From contig NC_052666.1 of NCBI RefSeq assembly GCF_016802725.1, positions 28,300,997 to 28,364,996 of the forward strand: 64,000 bases of DNA. Direction: 5' to 3'. Position numbers and translations under genes: made by a program. Shown piece by piece: positions 37,554 through 50,872 of the stretch (positions are counted from its first letter, which is position 1; each line of letters begins with the position of its first letter). This DNA comes from Solenopsis invicta. Its lineage: Eukaryota; Arthropoda; Insecta; Hymenoptera; Formicidae. A model generated the notes under the pieces. That model was not told the DNA's origin. It was given only the letters and a program-made list of their open reading frames with translations, and ran no database searches.

Positions 37554-38693
37554 CTAATAGATATCTTCGTCATCTTCATCCATAGCGAAGTCGCTACCAA
37601 CCCCAGAATCCGGCACGTAGAGAGGGCTGCAAAGTAAAACGGATTAATCGTATTACAAAGTTAAAAGAGGAAAAAAACAATGTGTTCGCTTTTTTCTAGA
37701 ACCTACTTTATCGCTCTGCATGTGAAAAAGACGATGCGCTTCAGCTTTTTGTTATAAAAGAAATAATTGAAGGACCACAGGCATCCGTCTTCCCCAAAAG
37801 GATCTGACGCGAAGTCCGGATTGTAACTGTAAAATGTTCTTTTATGTAATTTCACATCATTCTTACTTAAATAACTCTACAATTGTGTACATATATTTTT
37901 GTTTACATAAGCAAAAGATCATAAAGTCACGCGTGTACCTATAAATATCGCATCCTTGCAACGATATTTCTTTGTCAACGGCCGCCCAAAGTGCAGAACG
38001 TAATGAACGATAGTGGTCACCCGCAGTAGCGTTAAGATTACCGTCCACTGCATTCATTACCCATTGTAAGCTCGGTTCTTTGCTGAACTCGTGGCTCTTG
38101 GCGTCCGAGAAATCGTAGTCTGGATTAAAGGTTGAATTCAAAGTTGCGATTAGATAAAACAATGTCTTCCTGCTAATCGTGTCGCACAATGGACCCTCTT
38201 CGTCACCGGAAACGCTACGACTGCATAAGAAAAACGAAATGAGATTAAAGTGCAATGTTGTCAAAGTGCATGTAATGAAATCTTATCTCGAAAAAAGCTC
38301 AAATCAGTCAAATCGACCAAACATTTGTAAATTTCAGTGAGTACAGATTAACGACAGATATCCTTCAAAGATCTCAAAGATACCTCAAGCAACCCTGAGC
38401 AGGAGATGTTCCTAAAGATGTCTGCGGTGGTGATAAAGCTTGCAGATCGTGCGGCGTGCCTCCCTGCTCCGCGTTATACCGTTTGTACATTTGCTTGTCG
38501 TTGGCTGTCATCTTACAAGAGTAACTCTCAATCCTAAAACGATAAAGACACAACGTAAATAATGATTCGAGATAAATTGTGCTTGATTTAAGATAAAGTG
38601 TTTGCATTACCTTCCGATTATCTTGCTATCTCCGGTCTTGATGGACAAGGCACTGTTTATAGCTTCCAAATGCGTATTCTCCAGCAGCTTCAT
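37554..38693 (-). CDS. MAF1: MAF1, repressor of RNA polymerase III
   Basis: Nuclear repressor that binds Pol III and blocks tRNA and 5S rRNA transcription on starvation; TORC1 phosphorylation inactivates it. Exons on the minus strand: 38693-38611, 38533-38384, 38220-37939, 37826-37707, 37626-37554, frame-consistent, 235 residues. Diagnostic segments: start MKLLENTHLEAINSAL (box A), RIESYSCKM, the linker LSPPQTS (Ser62, equivalent to the mTORC1 site Ser75 in human), then RKTLFYLIATLN, PDYDFSDAKSHEFS (box B), DPFGEDGCLWSFNYFFYNK and KRIVFFTCR (box C), and an acidic tail DEDDEDIY. The start was chosen at MKLLEN because that is the family start. It lies divergent from WDR59. Confidence 0.96.
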
Positions 38694-40925
38694 CTTGTTG
38701 CTAATGTTGCGATTTCTCGGATTACGCGAAGAATCTGCGACTTCTACCTTGAAGAGCTGGGAAACTACGTTGTGTCGGTGATTCACCCCCACGGTCGGGC
38801 CTACCCGACTTACAACGTTGACATCTCTATCTCTCTCTGTTGATCCCAGAGCTCTTATTACTCGCTGTTCAGGCGAATCTAGATACGTTTGTTCAGAATT
38901 CCCAACAGTCCGGTCGTTCAGTACAAGCGAAACGTAAGGAAGCTTCTTTGACTACGTGGACTTATCAGGTTGTTGTTGGGCATCTCTTTTATGTGTATGA
39001 AAATTCCTTTCCTCTTCGAGTGTACGAGATTAATTGTCGACGTAGTGGTCTTCCCGGTCTCCTTACTGTACTTGCACATTACAGATAGCTAGTTAAGGAT
39101 TTGGGGGAAGGTGATCGAGTTCCAGAGCAGGCTTGGTGAGCGCGAGAGTCAAGGTCCTCTACTTCCCCGAGGAGTCGCAGGCGAGTATACTTGTCCTACG
39201 TGCGCGCTGCCCGCTACTTATAGAATCGAAAGAGGGAGGGAAAGAGAGAGAGAGAGAGACAGATACGAAAGAGCGAGAGACCGAGCAATGACGCGACGCG
39301 ACGCGACGCGACGAATCCCACCGATAAACAAAGGTGCGCTCGCCTCTTCTGGCGAGACTGGGGGCTCGAAGGAAAATATTTATCGTCTTTCTGGTTAGGG
39401 CCGCGCGAAAAAACGCAGCAAATGAACGCACACACGCGCGCACACACACGCACACAACAAAACACAGCGACGAAGCGCAACTTCGCGTTTTGTTCTCGAA
39501 TTGACAGGAGACGTCAAGATCTCAGTCACGGATGCCTGGCCTTTCTTCTCGCGCGAACGAGCGAAAGAGAGGGAGATATATATATATACGTATATGCCGC
39601 AAAGACACAGTGCCTCACGCGTAGCGCCCGCTACTGACGATAACAATCCATAATCACGGACATTGTCGTTCTTTGATACGATCGCTGTCGGAATTCCACT
39701 TGATCGAGCTTCTCTTCACTCAAAATCGCGCGATGGCACTTGTCACGATCTCACCAAATCACCCGTCCTGCACTCAACCCGACGACGCAACGCACTCGAC
39801 CTTCCTCGACGCGCGCGAGCTCTGACCAGTTTACCAACTCCAATTGCGACTCGGTGTCAAGCCCGCGTTCACCGCGCACGTAGAGAGACGCAACGACCTG
39901 TGTACATGTGTGTGTGTGTATGTATGTGGCTGTGTATGCCTATACGCGCGCGAAAGTATGTACGTGCACGCAGGGGCGTCTGTGTGAGTGTGCGGAGTAT
40001 CACACGTACGTGACAGAAATAGCAATAGTCGGGTGAGTCTCACGGCGTCGTATCGTTATATCGCTCTCTTGCTCGCGCACGCATCCGCAGCCTACTTCGG
40101 TCTCACTCACGCACTCTGGCGGCCCTCGTCGCGTAAGTGGTAGGGGGAGAGGCACGCGTACGCGCAAACGGTCAGTGTTGCGCGCATGTGCATGACGTGC
40201 GTCGCGGGAGGCGCGTGCGTGCATGTGTATGTGTGTGCGTACGAGACACGAGACCGTGACCGACCAGGAGCAGGAGCTCGTCTCTCTTTTTGTCCGAAGC
40301 GGAATCGTATGTTGAGTCTTTCGGCCTCGGTCTCTCGCACTCCCTGCGCTTAAAACGAGACACTGTGTCAAAATATCATTGGGTGGGAGGGGAAAGGGGA
40401 TAAGGTTAAAGACGCGTACGAAGTTCACAGTCTATTGACGCAACTTGAAATCCATTTAAATCAACAACGTTCTTTCTTTATCTCACGCTCCGTTGAATTT
40501 AATTGAATTTTTCAAATTAACGTGAGCATAATGTATATGCAATGGGATTATACTATAAATGATACGCCATCAATGAAAACCATACAGTAAAGGATGTAAA
40601 ATAATTATTAAATGTTAATTGATAAATGATTGAACAAGTTGATTATTAAACGCTATTATTATTTAACAATTTCTTTGACGCTATTTTAAAACATCTTTTA
40701 TGTATATAGATGTTCTATATGCATCGTGTGTGTGTGTGTATATGTGTGTATATGTGTGTGCATACATATATGAGTATGAATTAAATAGCTGTGGCGCGCG
40801 CATCGCCCTGTATTTATTTGGTACGAACCTAACCTCACCTAACCTCGCAGGACCAGCGCAGGATAACATGACGAGAAATGGTGCGATAGCTTATCGTTGA
40901 GGGTTTAAAAGTTCTTTTAATCAAA
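38694..40925. promoter_or_regulatory. Divergent MAF1/WDR59 intergenic region with microsatellites
   Basis: 2.2 kb between divergent start codons. Contents: likely MAF1 5' leader next to 38,694, a GA run at 39,243-39,260, a GCGAC pentamer run at 39,291-39,312, CA/CG runs at 39,428-39,455, GT/TG runs near 39,905-39,930 and 40,727-40,760, and long GC-rich stretches with low-complexity open frames on both strands. No protein gene is recognised. It probably holds both promoters. Confidence 0.5.
40826..40847 (+). promoter_or_regulatory. Repeated CCTAACCT motif in WDR59 leader
   Basis: AACCTAACCTCACCTAACCT lies about 80 bases before the WDR59 ATG. It resembles the insect telomere unit CCTAA and may be a promoter element or a leader motif. 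Confidence 0.35.
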
Positions 40926-43900
40926 ATGTCGAAACGAAACAGCGACTATGTGGTCACGGAGCACCGTGATTTACAGGTTAGTCAAAAGAACGTCATGTAG
41001 TTACTCTTGTCAGAATAATGGCTCCTGTTGCACTGGAGAAATAAGTATTCATCCCCTTTTTCATTTACTCTAGGCTAACACTATGGCAGTGGATGCGACC
41101 GGTAACTACGTCCTTCTGGCCGGGTAAGTAGCCCTTAAAATCAACGATTATCTGCTGCAAATATAATATTTATAATTTAAAATATTAATTAACATTATTA
41201 TTTAACGCTTATTAATTTGTAATTATCATCCTCAGTCTTTAATAGAGATTAAAATAATCCTCAAAGATAATCTTGAAACTCACGCATTTTATGTAAGAAA
41301 AAAAATTTCAATTTGTATGTACTACTGTGCTTTAAATAATTTGTTACTACTGATTGTATGTAAATGCAAAAATTGTCTATATTTCTTTTCTGTCTTCTCT
41401 GTAGACGCAGATATTTAGCAGTGAAACATCTGGATGAGGATGTGAACACAGTGAAGAAGTTTCAGCGACAGAGTAAATATGAGGTTGGCTCTGCCGAATG
41501 GAATCCATGTGACTTGAATTGCCACTTGTGTGCTATTTCTGTAAGACCCTGTTCATATATGTATTGCCAGTTAAAATTATTATTAGATAAACAACAAAAA
41601 AAAGAATTTATAAAAAAATACTTGTATTTTATTGTACACTGCTTTAAAATGATTTTCTTTTAGAGCAATACACGAATTGAAATATTGAATTTCAATGGTG
41701 CAGGAGGGTACGAATTACAAACTACACAGAGCCTGAAAGCCCACACGCGGGTGGTCAGCGATCTGAACTGGCATCCCAAGGAGCCAGATATTATTGCTTC
41801 TTGTAGCATCGACACATTTATACATATCTGGGACATACGAGATCAAAGAAAACCATGCTTGTCTTTGTCTGCAGTTGGTAAGAAGACATACTAAAAGAAG
41901 ACGTACTTGATTCTGTCTTAACTAATAAAATAAACTTTCTTATATCTTTTTTATAGCGGGATCGTCTCAAGTACGTTGGAATCCATTGTCATCCCACACC
42001 TTGGCTACTGCACATGATGGAGATGTCAAGATATGGGACCAGCGAAAGGCAGCGAGCCCTGTGCAGTATATAACAGCCCATCTGACAAAAGTATAACACA
42101 GCTTCGTTGCGCCAGTTAGAATAATTTTGTAAGAAAGTATTCAAGTCAAAGTCAAATTTTAGATACATGGTTTAGATTGGTGTCCTTTTCAACAAAATCA
42201 ATTGGCAACCTCGAGTCAAGACTGTACCGTCAAGATCTTCGATATTGTCAATCCGCGCAGGGCTGAGAGTATCTTGACGACTAATTCTCCTGTGTGGAGA
42301 GCAAGATACACAGTAAGAATACAAATTTAATGTTTTTACAACTGTTTCTCATATGATGGGTTATTCTTAAATCTTTTTTACAGCCCTTTGGGGAAGGTTT
42401 AGTGACGATAGTGGTGCCGCAATTACGACGTGGAGAAAATAGTCTTTTATTGTGGAACACGTCAAACTTCAGCACGCCGATATATACGTTCGTAGGCCAT
42501 ACGGATGTCGTACTGGAGTTTCAATGGCGTCATCAAAAATTAGGTTGTTATATTGAAATTATTGAAAACATGTTATAGAAAGAAATTATAGGAAATGCAT
42601 TGCTATATGTACAATTGTATTTTTTGTATTTGCTTACAGAAAATAGCGAATTTGAACTTGTTACATGGTCCAAAGATCAGTGTCTGAGGATTTTTAAAAT
42701 TAGTCCTTTTATAAAGAAAGTAATAAACGATTTATCTCTCTTACAATTTTATGAATTATCAAAATTACGAGCAATAGAAATATCCATTATCATTTTCAGT
42801 TATGCAGCAACGGTATGGATGATGGCCTGTCAGTCTACAGCCAGTATTCTGAAGAGAGTAATCTAAGTATGCAGGATACGTCGAGGAATTTATCTCTGAG
42901 ATGAAATTTTTTATATAGAGAAATATATATCTTTATAGGAACTCTGCAGTCCGTTCAAGAACTGCAGCTGAACACTTCTCAGAGCGAACCTGAGATCAAT
43001 TACATTACAACCAAAGTGGACGAGCCTGTGCCGCAGTCTGAAACGATCAGCCTGCCAGACAATTCTAAAAAAGTTTCATCTCCTACACAACCAAAGAGTT
43101 TGCAGCAAGAATTTTCCCTGATAAATATGAATATACCAAATATAGAGGTAACGTCGCTTCAGACACGCGAAATGATAATTTGAAACTAATGTTTGCAGTT
43201 TTTATTCAGGTAAACGCGATGGATGTGGTGGAGAGGAGTTGTACGATAACTGCGTGTACAAAGAACTATAATGTGATATTAAAAGTAAATTTCCCTGTGA
43301 ATTATCCGTGCAGTGCACAACCGACATTCCAATTCTGCCCCGGCACGACAATCGACAACGCAATGATGACGAAGCTGCTGAAGGTTCTTGTGCAGACCGC
43401 TCAGTATCGCGTCAAAAAGAATAGATCGTGCCTGGAGCCGTGTCTCCGACAACTGAATATAACTTTAGAGCAAGTAAGCGGATATTTTCTTCGAATTAAT
43501 ATAACTTGTAATATTTCTTCGAAATTGAATAAAAATTTCTAATTCGTATTCGATAGATGTGCAAAAAGGACGAAGATGAGAGCAATCATTTGGTGTACCA
43601 CATGCAAGATAACAGCAATTTTCTAAACTCTGCTAATATCTGCGCGAATTATCAAGATTCGTATATACCATTCCCTAGAACATCCGGTGCCAAATTTTGT
43701 TGCGTAGGTGCGTATATACGCTCGTCTTTTAATTTTGTGTTTTTAATGCGTCTTCTCTCTCTGAATAGGTATTCTTGTTTGTTTTGGACGTCCTTCTTAC
43801 ACGAGAAGATCATCGATGAAACCGGGAGACGCGACACCCAGAGCATTGTCCGCTTTGGACAATAGCATCGGTAACGGCGAACCTTTCATTATGTACCGAA

Positions 43901-46900
43901 GTTCTTATGTGCCAACTAATGATAACATATCTATCAGCTCGTACTACTTTCAAGATCGTGTAAGGAATATTTGAATCGATAAAAATGAAAATAGTATAAA
44001 TGCAATTGTATGATTATAATATATGTATTATCTATATATAATTCTATTCGGCAGAAGGATCTCCGACGTGGATTACATGGTACGAGTAGAATGCACGATC
44101 GATCGTATTTCAAGAATTGTCACCCGATGGTTATGATATATGACGTTTCACCATTATTCTTTGTCAATAAGGAACTCGCCGAAAAGTACACGTGAGTATT
44201 TCACATGATAATTATATGCATTTATATTGTTCAAGCGTCGTTTTAAAAATCTATAAAAATATTTAAATTTTTTTTTAGAATCAACACTGCTGATATTTCG
44301 GCCATGTATCAGCATAATGCAAATGTGGCTGCTGCACTGGAAAGGCCTGACTTAATTCAGACTTGGTGCTTAGCTGGTTTAATTATTTCACAGTCACCAT
44401 CCAATACTGAGCAGAACTCTAGCCAGTCAGGTCATTCTCCTGATATCAATGTTCCATGGCCTCTCCATCCTTGGGGGCAAAACTTAATTCATTTCTTGTA
44501 AGCATTGCTTTTAATTTTGTTATGTGTATTAATTAAAATTATATTTGGAAAGAAGAAGGAAATAATACTGAATTTAAATATTAAATCAAATAATAAAATA
44601 ATTTTTTTAAAATAATATATACTTTTTATTAATGAACATTATGGGTGTTAATTTTTTAAACATAGACTGAGGTTTATTTTGAAAAATTCTAAATATGTGA
44701 TTCTTTAGATTATCAATAAAATGATTATCAATTGCTTGTGATGTATTTATTCCATATATAATTGCTCTTTATTTAGAATACAGCATTACGCTAAGCAGTC
44801 TGACGTTCAGATGGCTGGCATGCTGAGCTGTGCACTTAGCTATCGATCTGAGAACACGGACGCTTCGCAAACTAGGCTGACTAGTAAATCCGTGAACGTT
44901 AGTGTAAGTATGCAATTTGTATGAAAGAGCAGGAAGCGCAGGTTGTGTGTCACTTGAAAATTTCTCCTCACTAACGCGGCATTGACACTATTTGCTCCGC
45001 AAAGTCGACGGCAGAAATTATATGTACATCACATGTTCATCGATCACATTTTCACATTTTATTCCGCGTTCCTTAGCATTAATAAGAATGGATTTTTATG
45101 CACAGCACAATGTCTCTTTCTTCCGATGCATGAGGGAACATATGATGTTTTTTTGAGAGTGATGTGTAGCTTGTTTAACGTTTGATGCGAATACAACGGT
45201 ACATTATGCATTTTTAATCATAAATATTAATAGATTCGTTGTACGTTAACTGTGGACACTATTCAATAAATCTTAAGAAAATTTTATGAATTTTATGTAT
45301 GATAGTTAAAATTTCAATCTTCTGTGTATTAATAGATGTAATATACTGTACCGGTGTATATCATTTTTATATTTTCTAATTATATGTAATTGTATATCAC
45401 AGCTAATGATGTAATGTTACGTTTGTTATAGAGGCTTTCCATAGGAAAATGGTGGTTAAAGGTAAGATTTTTGAGTTTCGTGGAACAAGGTAGAAGAGAA
45501 GGTGGAATTTTGGATTTGGTTTTTAGGATTGTTTGTTATACAATCGATATTTGGTATTTGTCTCTCAGCATCGGAATGATACCACCAAGTGGATTTGTTC
45601 ATTGCAACTAATTAGAATATAGATACAAATTCTACATTTATACATAATTAATAAAATAAAATAACGCATTTTTTTTTTAAGTAGCAAATCGCTGTTAGTG
45701 GTCAAACGACATGTGCTGTTTGCTCAATAAATCAATTACATTTCATACAAATAAGTAATTGTTATTTCTCTATGGAGAGAATTCACAATAGTAATTTTTC
45801 ATTAATAATAACTCATTACGACCGATTTATATAAATACTAACGTTTATTATCATGCGTGTGTTGTGTATATCGTGTGCGTGTGTATTATAATATATTATT
45901 TGTAGTTTATGATGTGTGTATATGTATATATATTCTATATGTTCTATTCAATATTTTCTTGCAGCCCGGCGGTTCGCCTTATCACACGATACATCTAGCA
46001 GATATCACAGAAGGATGGAATTTCCAAAATTTGAAACAACACCGTTCAAATTCATGGTCAGAGTCGTTGGATGATTTAAAAGTCATTCAAGGCAGCTTTG
46101 GGGACTCGGCAAAAAACATTAAGTACGTTCTAAGAGTACAAAGTTCAGTATTGACATGTTTGAAAAGCATCATAGAAAAAAAGATGAAAGATATTTGAAG
46201 GATCTCTTTCACCAATCTTTGATAAGCTAACTAATCGGTTAATTCTACGATTGAATTGATCATTCGGATTTGTCATTTCACATAATAGGCAATGCGAATG
46301 GTCAATTGCAATGGACTGTTGATTAACTAAATCAAAATTAGTGAAAGAAACCCTAAATGTCTTTTAAAATTTCTGTGAGTTATGTACGTTTCAGACTATA
46401 ATACAAATATTGAATATCATACGCAGATTGTTTGACGAGAAATACACGGCGTTATACGACGGTTACAAGAAAGCATACGCCGAGGCGTTGCACAGATGGG
46501 AGCTATTGGACGCTCGCGCGCAGGTATTGAAACACTTGAGTGCGTCCTCGTTCGACGTGCAAAAGGACGTCGAATTGCAGAATGAATGTCGGATCTGCGG
46601 CAAGATTAGTCCAGGTCCGCAATGCGCTAACTGCAAGGGGTTGAGCTTCCAATGTATTGTTTGTCATGTTACAGTTAGAGGTTTGTAATCTTTTGTATAA
46701 ATTCAATTAGCTTTCATAAGTATTTTAATTGTGATTTAAAACAAAGCTAAAAATTTTTCTGTTGAAAAATCTAGGTGCAAGTAACTCTTGTATGTTTTGC
46801 GGTCATGGTGGACACATTGAGCACTTAGCGGCGTGGTTCGCTAAAGAGGCAGTATGTCCCACGGGTTGCGGCTGTCATTGCTTGCAGGAAAATTCAATGC

Positions 46901-46914
46901 TATTTAAAATGTAG
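40926..46914 (+). CDS. WDR59: WDR59, GATOR2 complex subunit
   Basis: Component of GATOR2, the lysosome-associated complex that relays amino-acid sufficiency to TORC1 by opposing GATOR1. Nineteen exons, all in frame: 40926-40976, 41074-41123, 41405-41540, 41664-41877, 41957-42090, 42163-42312, 42384-42543, 42640-42719, 42800-42866, 42939-43147, 43210-43473, 43557-43707, 43769-43959, 44055-44191, 44279-44497, 44777-44903, 45965-46122, 46427-46680, 46775-46914. Product 963 residues (human 974). A WD40 propeller fills about the first 325 residues (SDLNWHP, IHIWDIRDQ, VKIWDQRK, VKIFDI). QQEFSLINMNIPNIE leads into the RWD domain (about 400-500). SSYYF-type linker motifs follow, and the C-terminus is the Cys/His zinc module (CRICG, CANCKG, CIVCHVTVRG, CGHGGH, CPTGCGCHCL). 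AATAAA at 46975. A possible extra 30-nt exon lies in the 1.06-kb intron before 45965. Confidence 0.96.
45432..45461 (+). other. Candidate 30-nt cassette microexon of WDR59
   Basis: Between exons ending 44903 and starting 45965, both phase 0, lies a 30-base open segment preceded by TTGTTATAG and followed by GTAAGA. It would add ten residues (RLSIGKWWLK) without shifting frame. This is inferred from splice signals only. Confidence 0.4.
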
Positions 46915-47294
46915 GTAATGTAGATGAAATTTGTACCTAATCATGATCTGTGATAGTTAATATTACGAGAAAAGAATAAATTTCTTTTTATTTTACGTAA
47001 TGTTAAGAACTTTATGTAGAATATTCCGACAGCGAAAAATTAATAAATCAAAGATAATAAAAAATTAAATGATTTTACGATAATAAGACATAATTAAGTG
47101 ACTCGAATTAAACATTTACAAATTATTATCGTTGTCTGAGAATGTTATATGACACTGGTATATAAAAGAGAACATTTTTAATGTTTCATCAATCAAATGT
47201 TATATAAAATTACATAATTACAATTTCGTAATTACAGTAAGAACAATAACTGTGATGTTAAGTATTGCAAATTTTCACGATCAAGTTGTAACGA
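46915..47294. other. Convergent WDR59/AHCY intergenic region
   Basis: 380 AT-rich bases between stop codons, containing the 3' UTRs of both genes. Nothing else is visible. Confidence 0.6.
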
Positions 47295-50200
47295 CTAGTA
47301 TCGATAATGATCGGGTTTGTAAGGTCCTTCCACAGGTATGTCCAAATATTTGGCCTGTTCTGACGTGAGAGTCGTCAATTTTACACCTAAGTGATTCAAG
47401 TGTAACGCTGCGACTTCTTCGTCCAGCTTCTTAGGCAGCATATGTACGCCAATCGAATACTTGTCTGATTGTGTCCAGAGTTCGATTTGTGCGAGCACTT
47501 GATTCGTAAAGGAATTGCTCATGACGAAACTCGGGTGACCCATTGCGCAACCCAAATTCACCAAACGACCCTCCGCGAGAAGAATAATATGCCTGAAATA
47601 TACAAGTGAATTAATTCCCTATAAAGTATAATCCATTTGATTCAGCAGTCACACGCAGTATACGAAACACACCTGCCGTTCGATAATCGGTATCTATCTA
47701 CTTGGGGCTTTATATTGGTCTTCTCGGCGTTCTTTTCCAGCCACGCGACATCTATCTCACAATCAAAGTGTCCTATGTTGCAAACGATAGCATCGTTCGG
47801 CATATTCATGAAGTGCCGGTCCACAATGATGTTCTTGCATCCCGTAGTAGTCACATATATCTGACCCTTTGTGCTCGCTTCTTCCATCGTTGTTACCTGT
47901 AGATTACAGGTATTCATTAACTCTTGTAAGATCACGACTGTACGCGACCACACCTATTAATTCTAATTTGCCATATGTGGCGTAATAACGCACAACTAGT
48001 AATCAAAATGACAATTTAACGCGATTTTACAAATGATTAATTTCTTTTCTGATGGTACCTCGTATCCTTCCATGGCCGCTTGAAGCGCATTGATGGGGTC
48101 GATCTCTGTGATGATAACGCGACCTCCAAGAGCTCTGAGACTTTGCGCGGATCCCTTACCTACGTCTCCATATCCGGCCACCACGCACACCTTACCGGCG
48201 ATCATGATATCAGTCGCTCTCTTGATACCATCTATCAATGATTCCCTGCATCCGTACAAATTGTCGAATTTACTCTGTCAAAAAAAGAAAGTAAAGCCAA
48301 ATTAGCTTCGTTATTACCTAATACATTATTTAGATATTAATAGATTTTTTTGTTAATATAATCTCTTATTTTAACTGTGAGAAACATGGTGCAAAGTCAT
48401 TATATTAACTATTCATTTTTAAAAGTACAGTGTCATGCATTACATATTGATATTTTTGCATAAGTTTGCAACACGTTTATGAGTCACTCATTCGTTTATC
48501 AGTTTCGTCATTATCATACAGTTATCTTCGCACAAACAATGACTTAGACAAATTGTATCATTAACAATTATGAACGATATTTTATTCTAATCTCTTAATA
48601 CACTCTAGTCATCAATTTCGTACCGGTAGCTTATCCATAATTTCATAAACCTGTTTACTCATGACCTTGCTACTGTTGCACAAACCTTTGTGACGGAATC
48701 ATTGACGTTAATCGCCGGAACTTTGAGCGTACCCTCCTTTAGCATGCGGTAGAGATTGTGCACTCCGGTGGTGGTCTCCTCAGATAGTCCGCGACATTCC
48801 TTGAGATACTGTGGATATTTAGTATGCACGAGATTGGTCAGGTCGCCGCCGTCATCGAGGATCAGGTTGAATGGCTTGCCGTCCCGAAACACGAGGGTCT
48901 GCTCAATGCACCAGATGTACTCCTCCTCTGTTTCGCCTTTCCATGCGTACACTGGGACTTCAGTTTTCGCTATCGCTGCCGCCGCGTGGTCCTGCGTGCT
49001 GAATATGTTGCAGGACGACCATTGCACCTGCAATACATGAATAACTTTATTAAAATTTGGTTTCAAATATTAAATTTCTATGATTGGATATTTTTACACA
49101 CAAATTTGTTTTTAAAATAAGTGGAGGGATTATTTTGGATAAATAATATTCTGACACACAATATTATATTTAAAAATATCATCAAATGTTATCATATATT
49201 TGCTATATGTAAAGGCATGAGTGACGAAAACTTTTTTTTTCAATCTTAATGACATTGTCAAATACGTTAAATTATCAAAATATGATGATCTTAATACAAA
49301 ATTCACGCAAGTTAAAAAACAGTTATGAAATCGCTTTTTTTCGACAACAAGTAGTATTATATATGATCCGGATTTTTTAAATAAATAATTTTCACGATTA
49401 GAATTAGATAATAATTCAAGAAAAAAATATTTGAAATATAAAGAATGAACCTCAAGACATGTCTTGCAGAATCCTTATTAGGTTTGTAAATATTTCCAAG
49501 TTGAATGCGAAACCTTTGAAATGTAAATAAATTTTTTTTTCTCATAATTTTATTCATATTCGTTTCGTTGTCAAGTACTACAATGCAAATCTACTATGAT
49601 TAGAATAGCGTATAACGTAAAGAAAAAAAAAAAACTGTTTTTGACTGAATGTGATGAAGTCAGATTTACAGGAGAGGCCACAAGGTCAACGACGATAGCA
49701 TTGATGTGTAAATCACGAGTTTATCTTCACATGTTTTTTTCATTGATAAGTAAATAGTCGCGTGAAATTCTATCGGCCTTGCTGTTAATTATCGCCAAAA
49801 TCTATCAAATTATATGCATGTGAATTAAGCTCGTTAGAACCATTAGGCTTTCTAATGCTCACCTCTGCACCAAGTTCTACTAGAGTTTCGATCAGTACTG
49901 CAGTTTGTACGGTCATGTGAAGACAGCCGGCGATCCGTGCGCCCTTCAATATTTTGGACGGTCCATATTTTTTTCTAATTGACATAAGCCCTGGCATCTC
50001 ATTCTCCGCCAGGGTGATCTCCTTGCGACCCCATTCCGCCAAGGAGAGATCAGCTATTGAAAAATTTATTCCAATTAAGTCACAGAAGAATTATTGTTGA
50101 AACTAAGAAGTGACAGTTTCATGTAATTATAAATACGTATTTAAAAAATATAAAAATAATTTATGAATTTAAATATAAGTTATTTTATATATAGGATCAA

Positions 50201-50872
50201 ATATAATAAATATATATTAGCATTTTATGATATTGATACATGTAACATTTTAATATAAATTTATTTTAGATAAAATTATATATATTATAAAATTATAAAA
50301 TTATATATCTTTTCAGTGTTTGATTATCAGAGGAATAAGGACAATTATTAAATAATATAATATTATCAAAGAAATTGTATCTTTTTGTGTATTATTATAC
50401 ACAAAAAGATATAATTGTATGATTCTATAATGTTGTAAAATATGCAGAACAATCTGCAGATGTTATTACAACAAAATTATTTTATGAAATAATTATTTTG
50501 AAGTAGTAATTTCATTTTAGCGTTGTAAAAATTTTAAGGAGAATATCGGGTGTAATCTCGCTTAGCCTAAACCCAAAGAGTTGTACGAAAAGATGAAACT
50601 CCAAATTTTCATGTTTTTAGTATTCGTGTAATTTACATTTAGTTACGTCCAATTACGTTCTCGGCACGCTTGAGTAAATATCGCGTATCGAACATTCGCG
50701 CGCATTGCTCGTGCATTGTGGAGCGGCGAACACTTCACGTCGCTTCGAAACGCGGGTGTCGCGAGCACGTGCTCCGTTTCGCGTTGGCATTACTTCGCAC
50801 TACTGCGCGTTCGTCGCACGGTGTTCGACGTGTGTGTCACTTACCGACTTTGTACGGAGGTTTGCCGGACAT
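47295..50872 (-). CDS. AHCY: Adenosylhomocysteinase (S-adenosylhomocysteine hydrolase)
   Basis: Cytosolic NAD-dependent enzyme splitting S-adenosylhomocysteine into adenosine and homocysteine, keeping methyltransferases free of product inhibition. Six minus-strand exons: 50872-50845, 50053-49863, 49027-48686, 48274-48059, 47896-47673, 47592-47295, all phase-consistent, exactly 432 residues as in human AHCY. Exon 1 encodes only MSGKPPYKV plus one base. Hallmarks: LAENEMPGLM, ARIAGCLHMTVQTAVLIETL, SSCNIFSTQDHAAAAIA, DDGGDLTN, SEETTTGVHNLY, NDSVTKSKFDNLYGCRESL, the NAD loop AGYGDVGKGSAQ, ITEIDPINALQAAMEGYEV, CNIGHFD, AEGRLVNLGCAMGHPSFVMS and terminal KPDHYRY. This is the canonical enzyme, not the AHCYL (IRBIT) paralogue, which has a long N-terminal extension. 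Convergent with WDR59. Confidence 0.98.

Noticed and set aside
39111..40428. Many frames between MAF1 and WDR59
   Set aside because: They are translations of GA, CA and GCGAC microsatellites.
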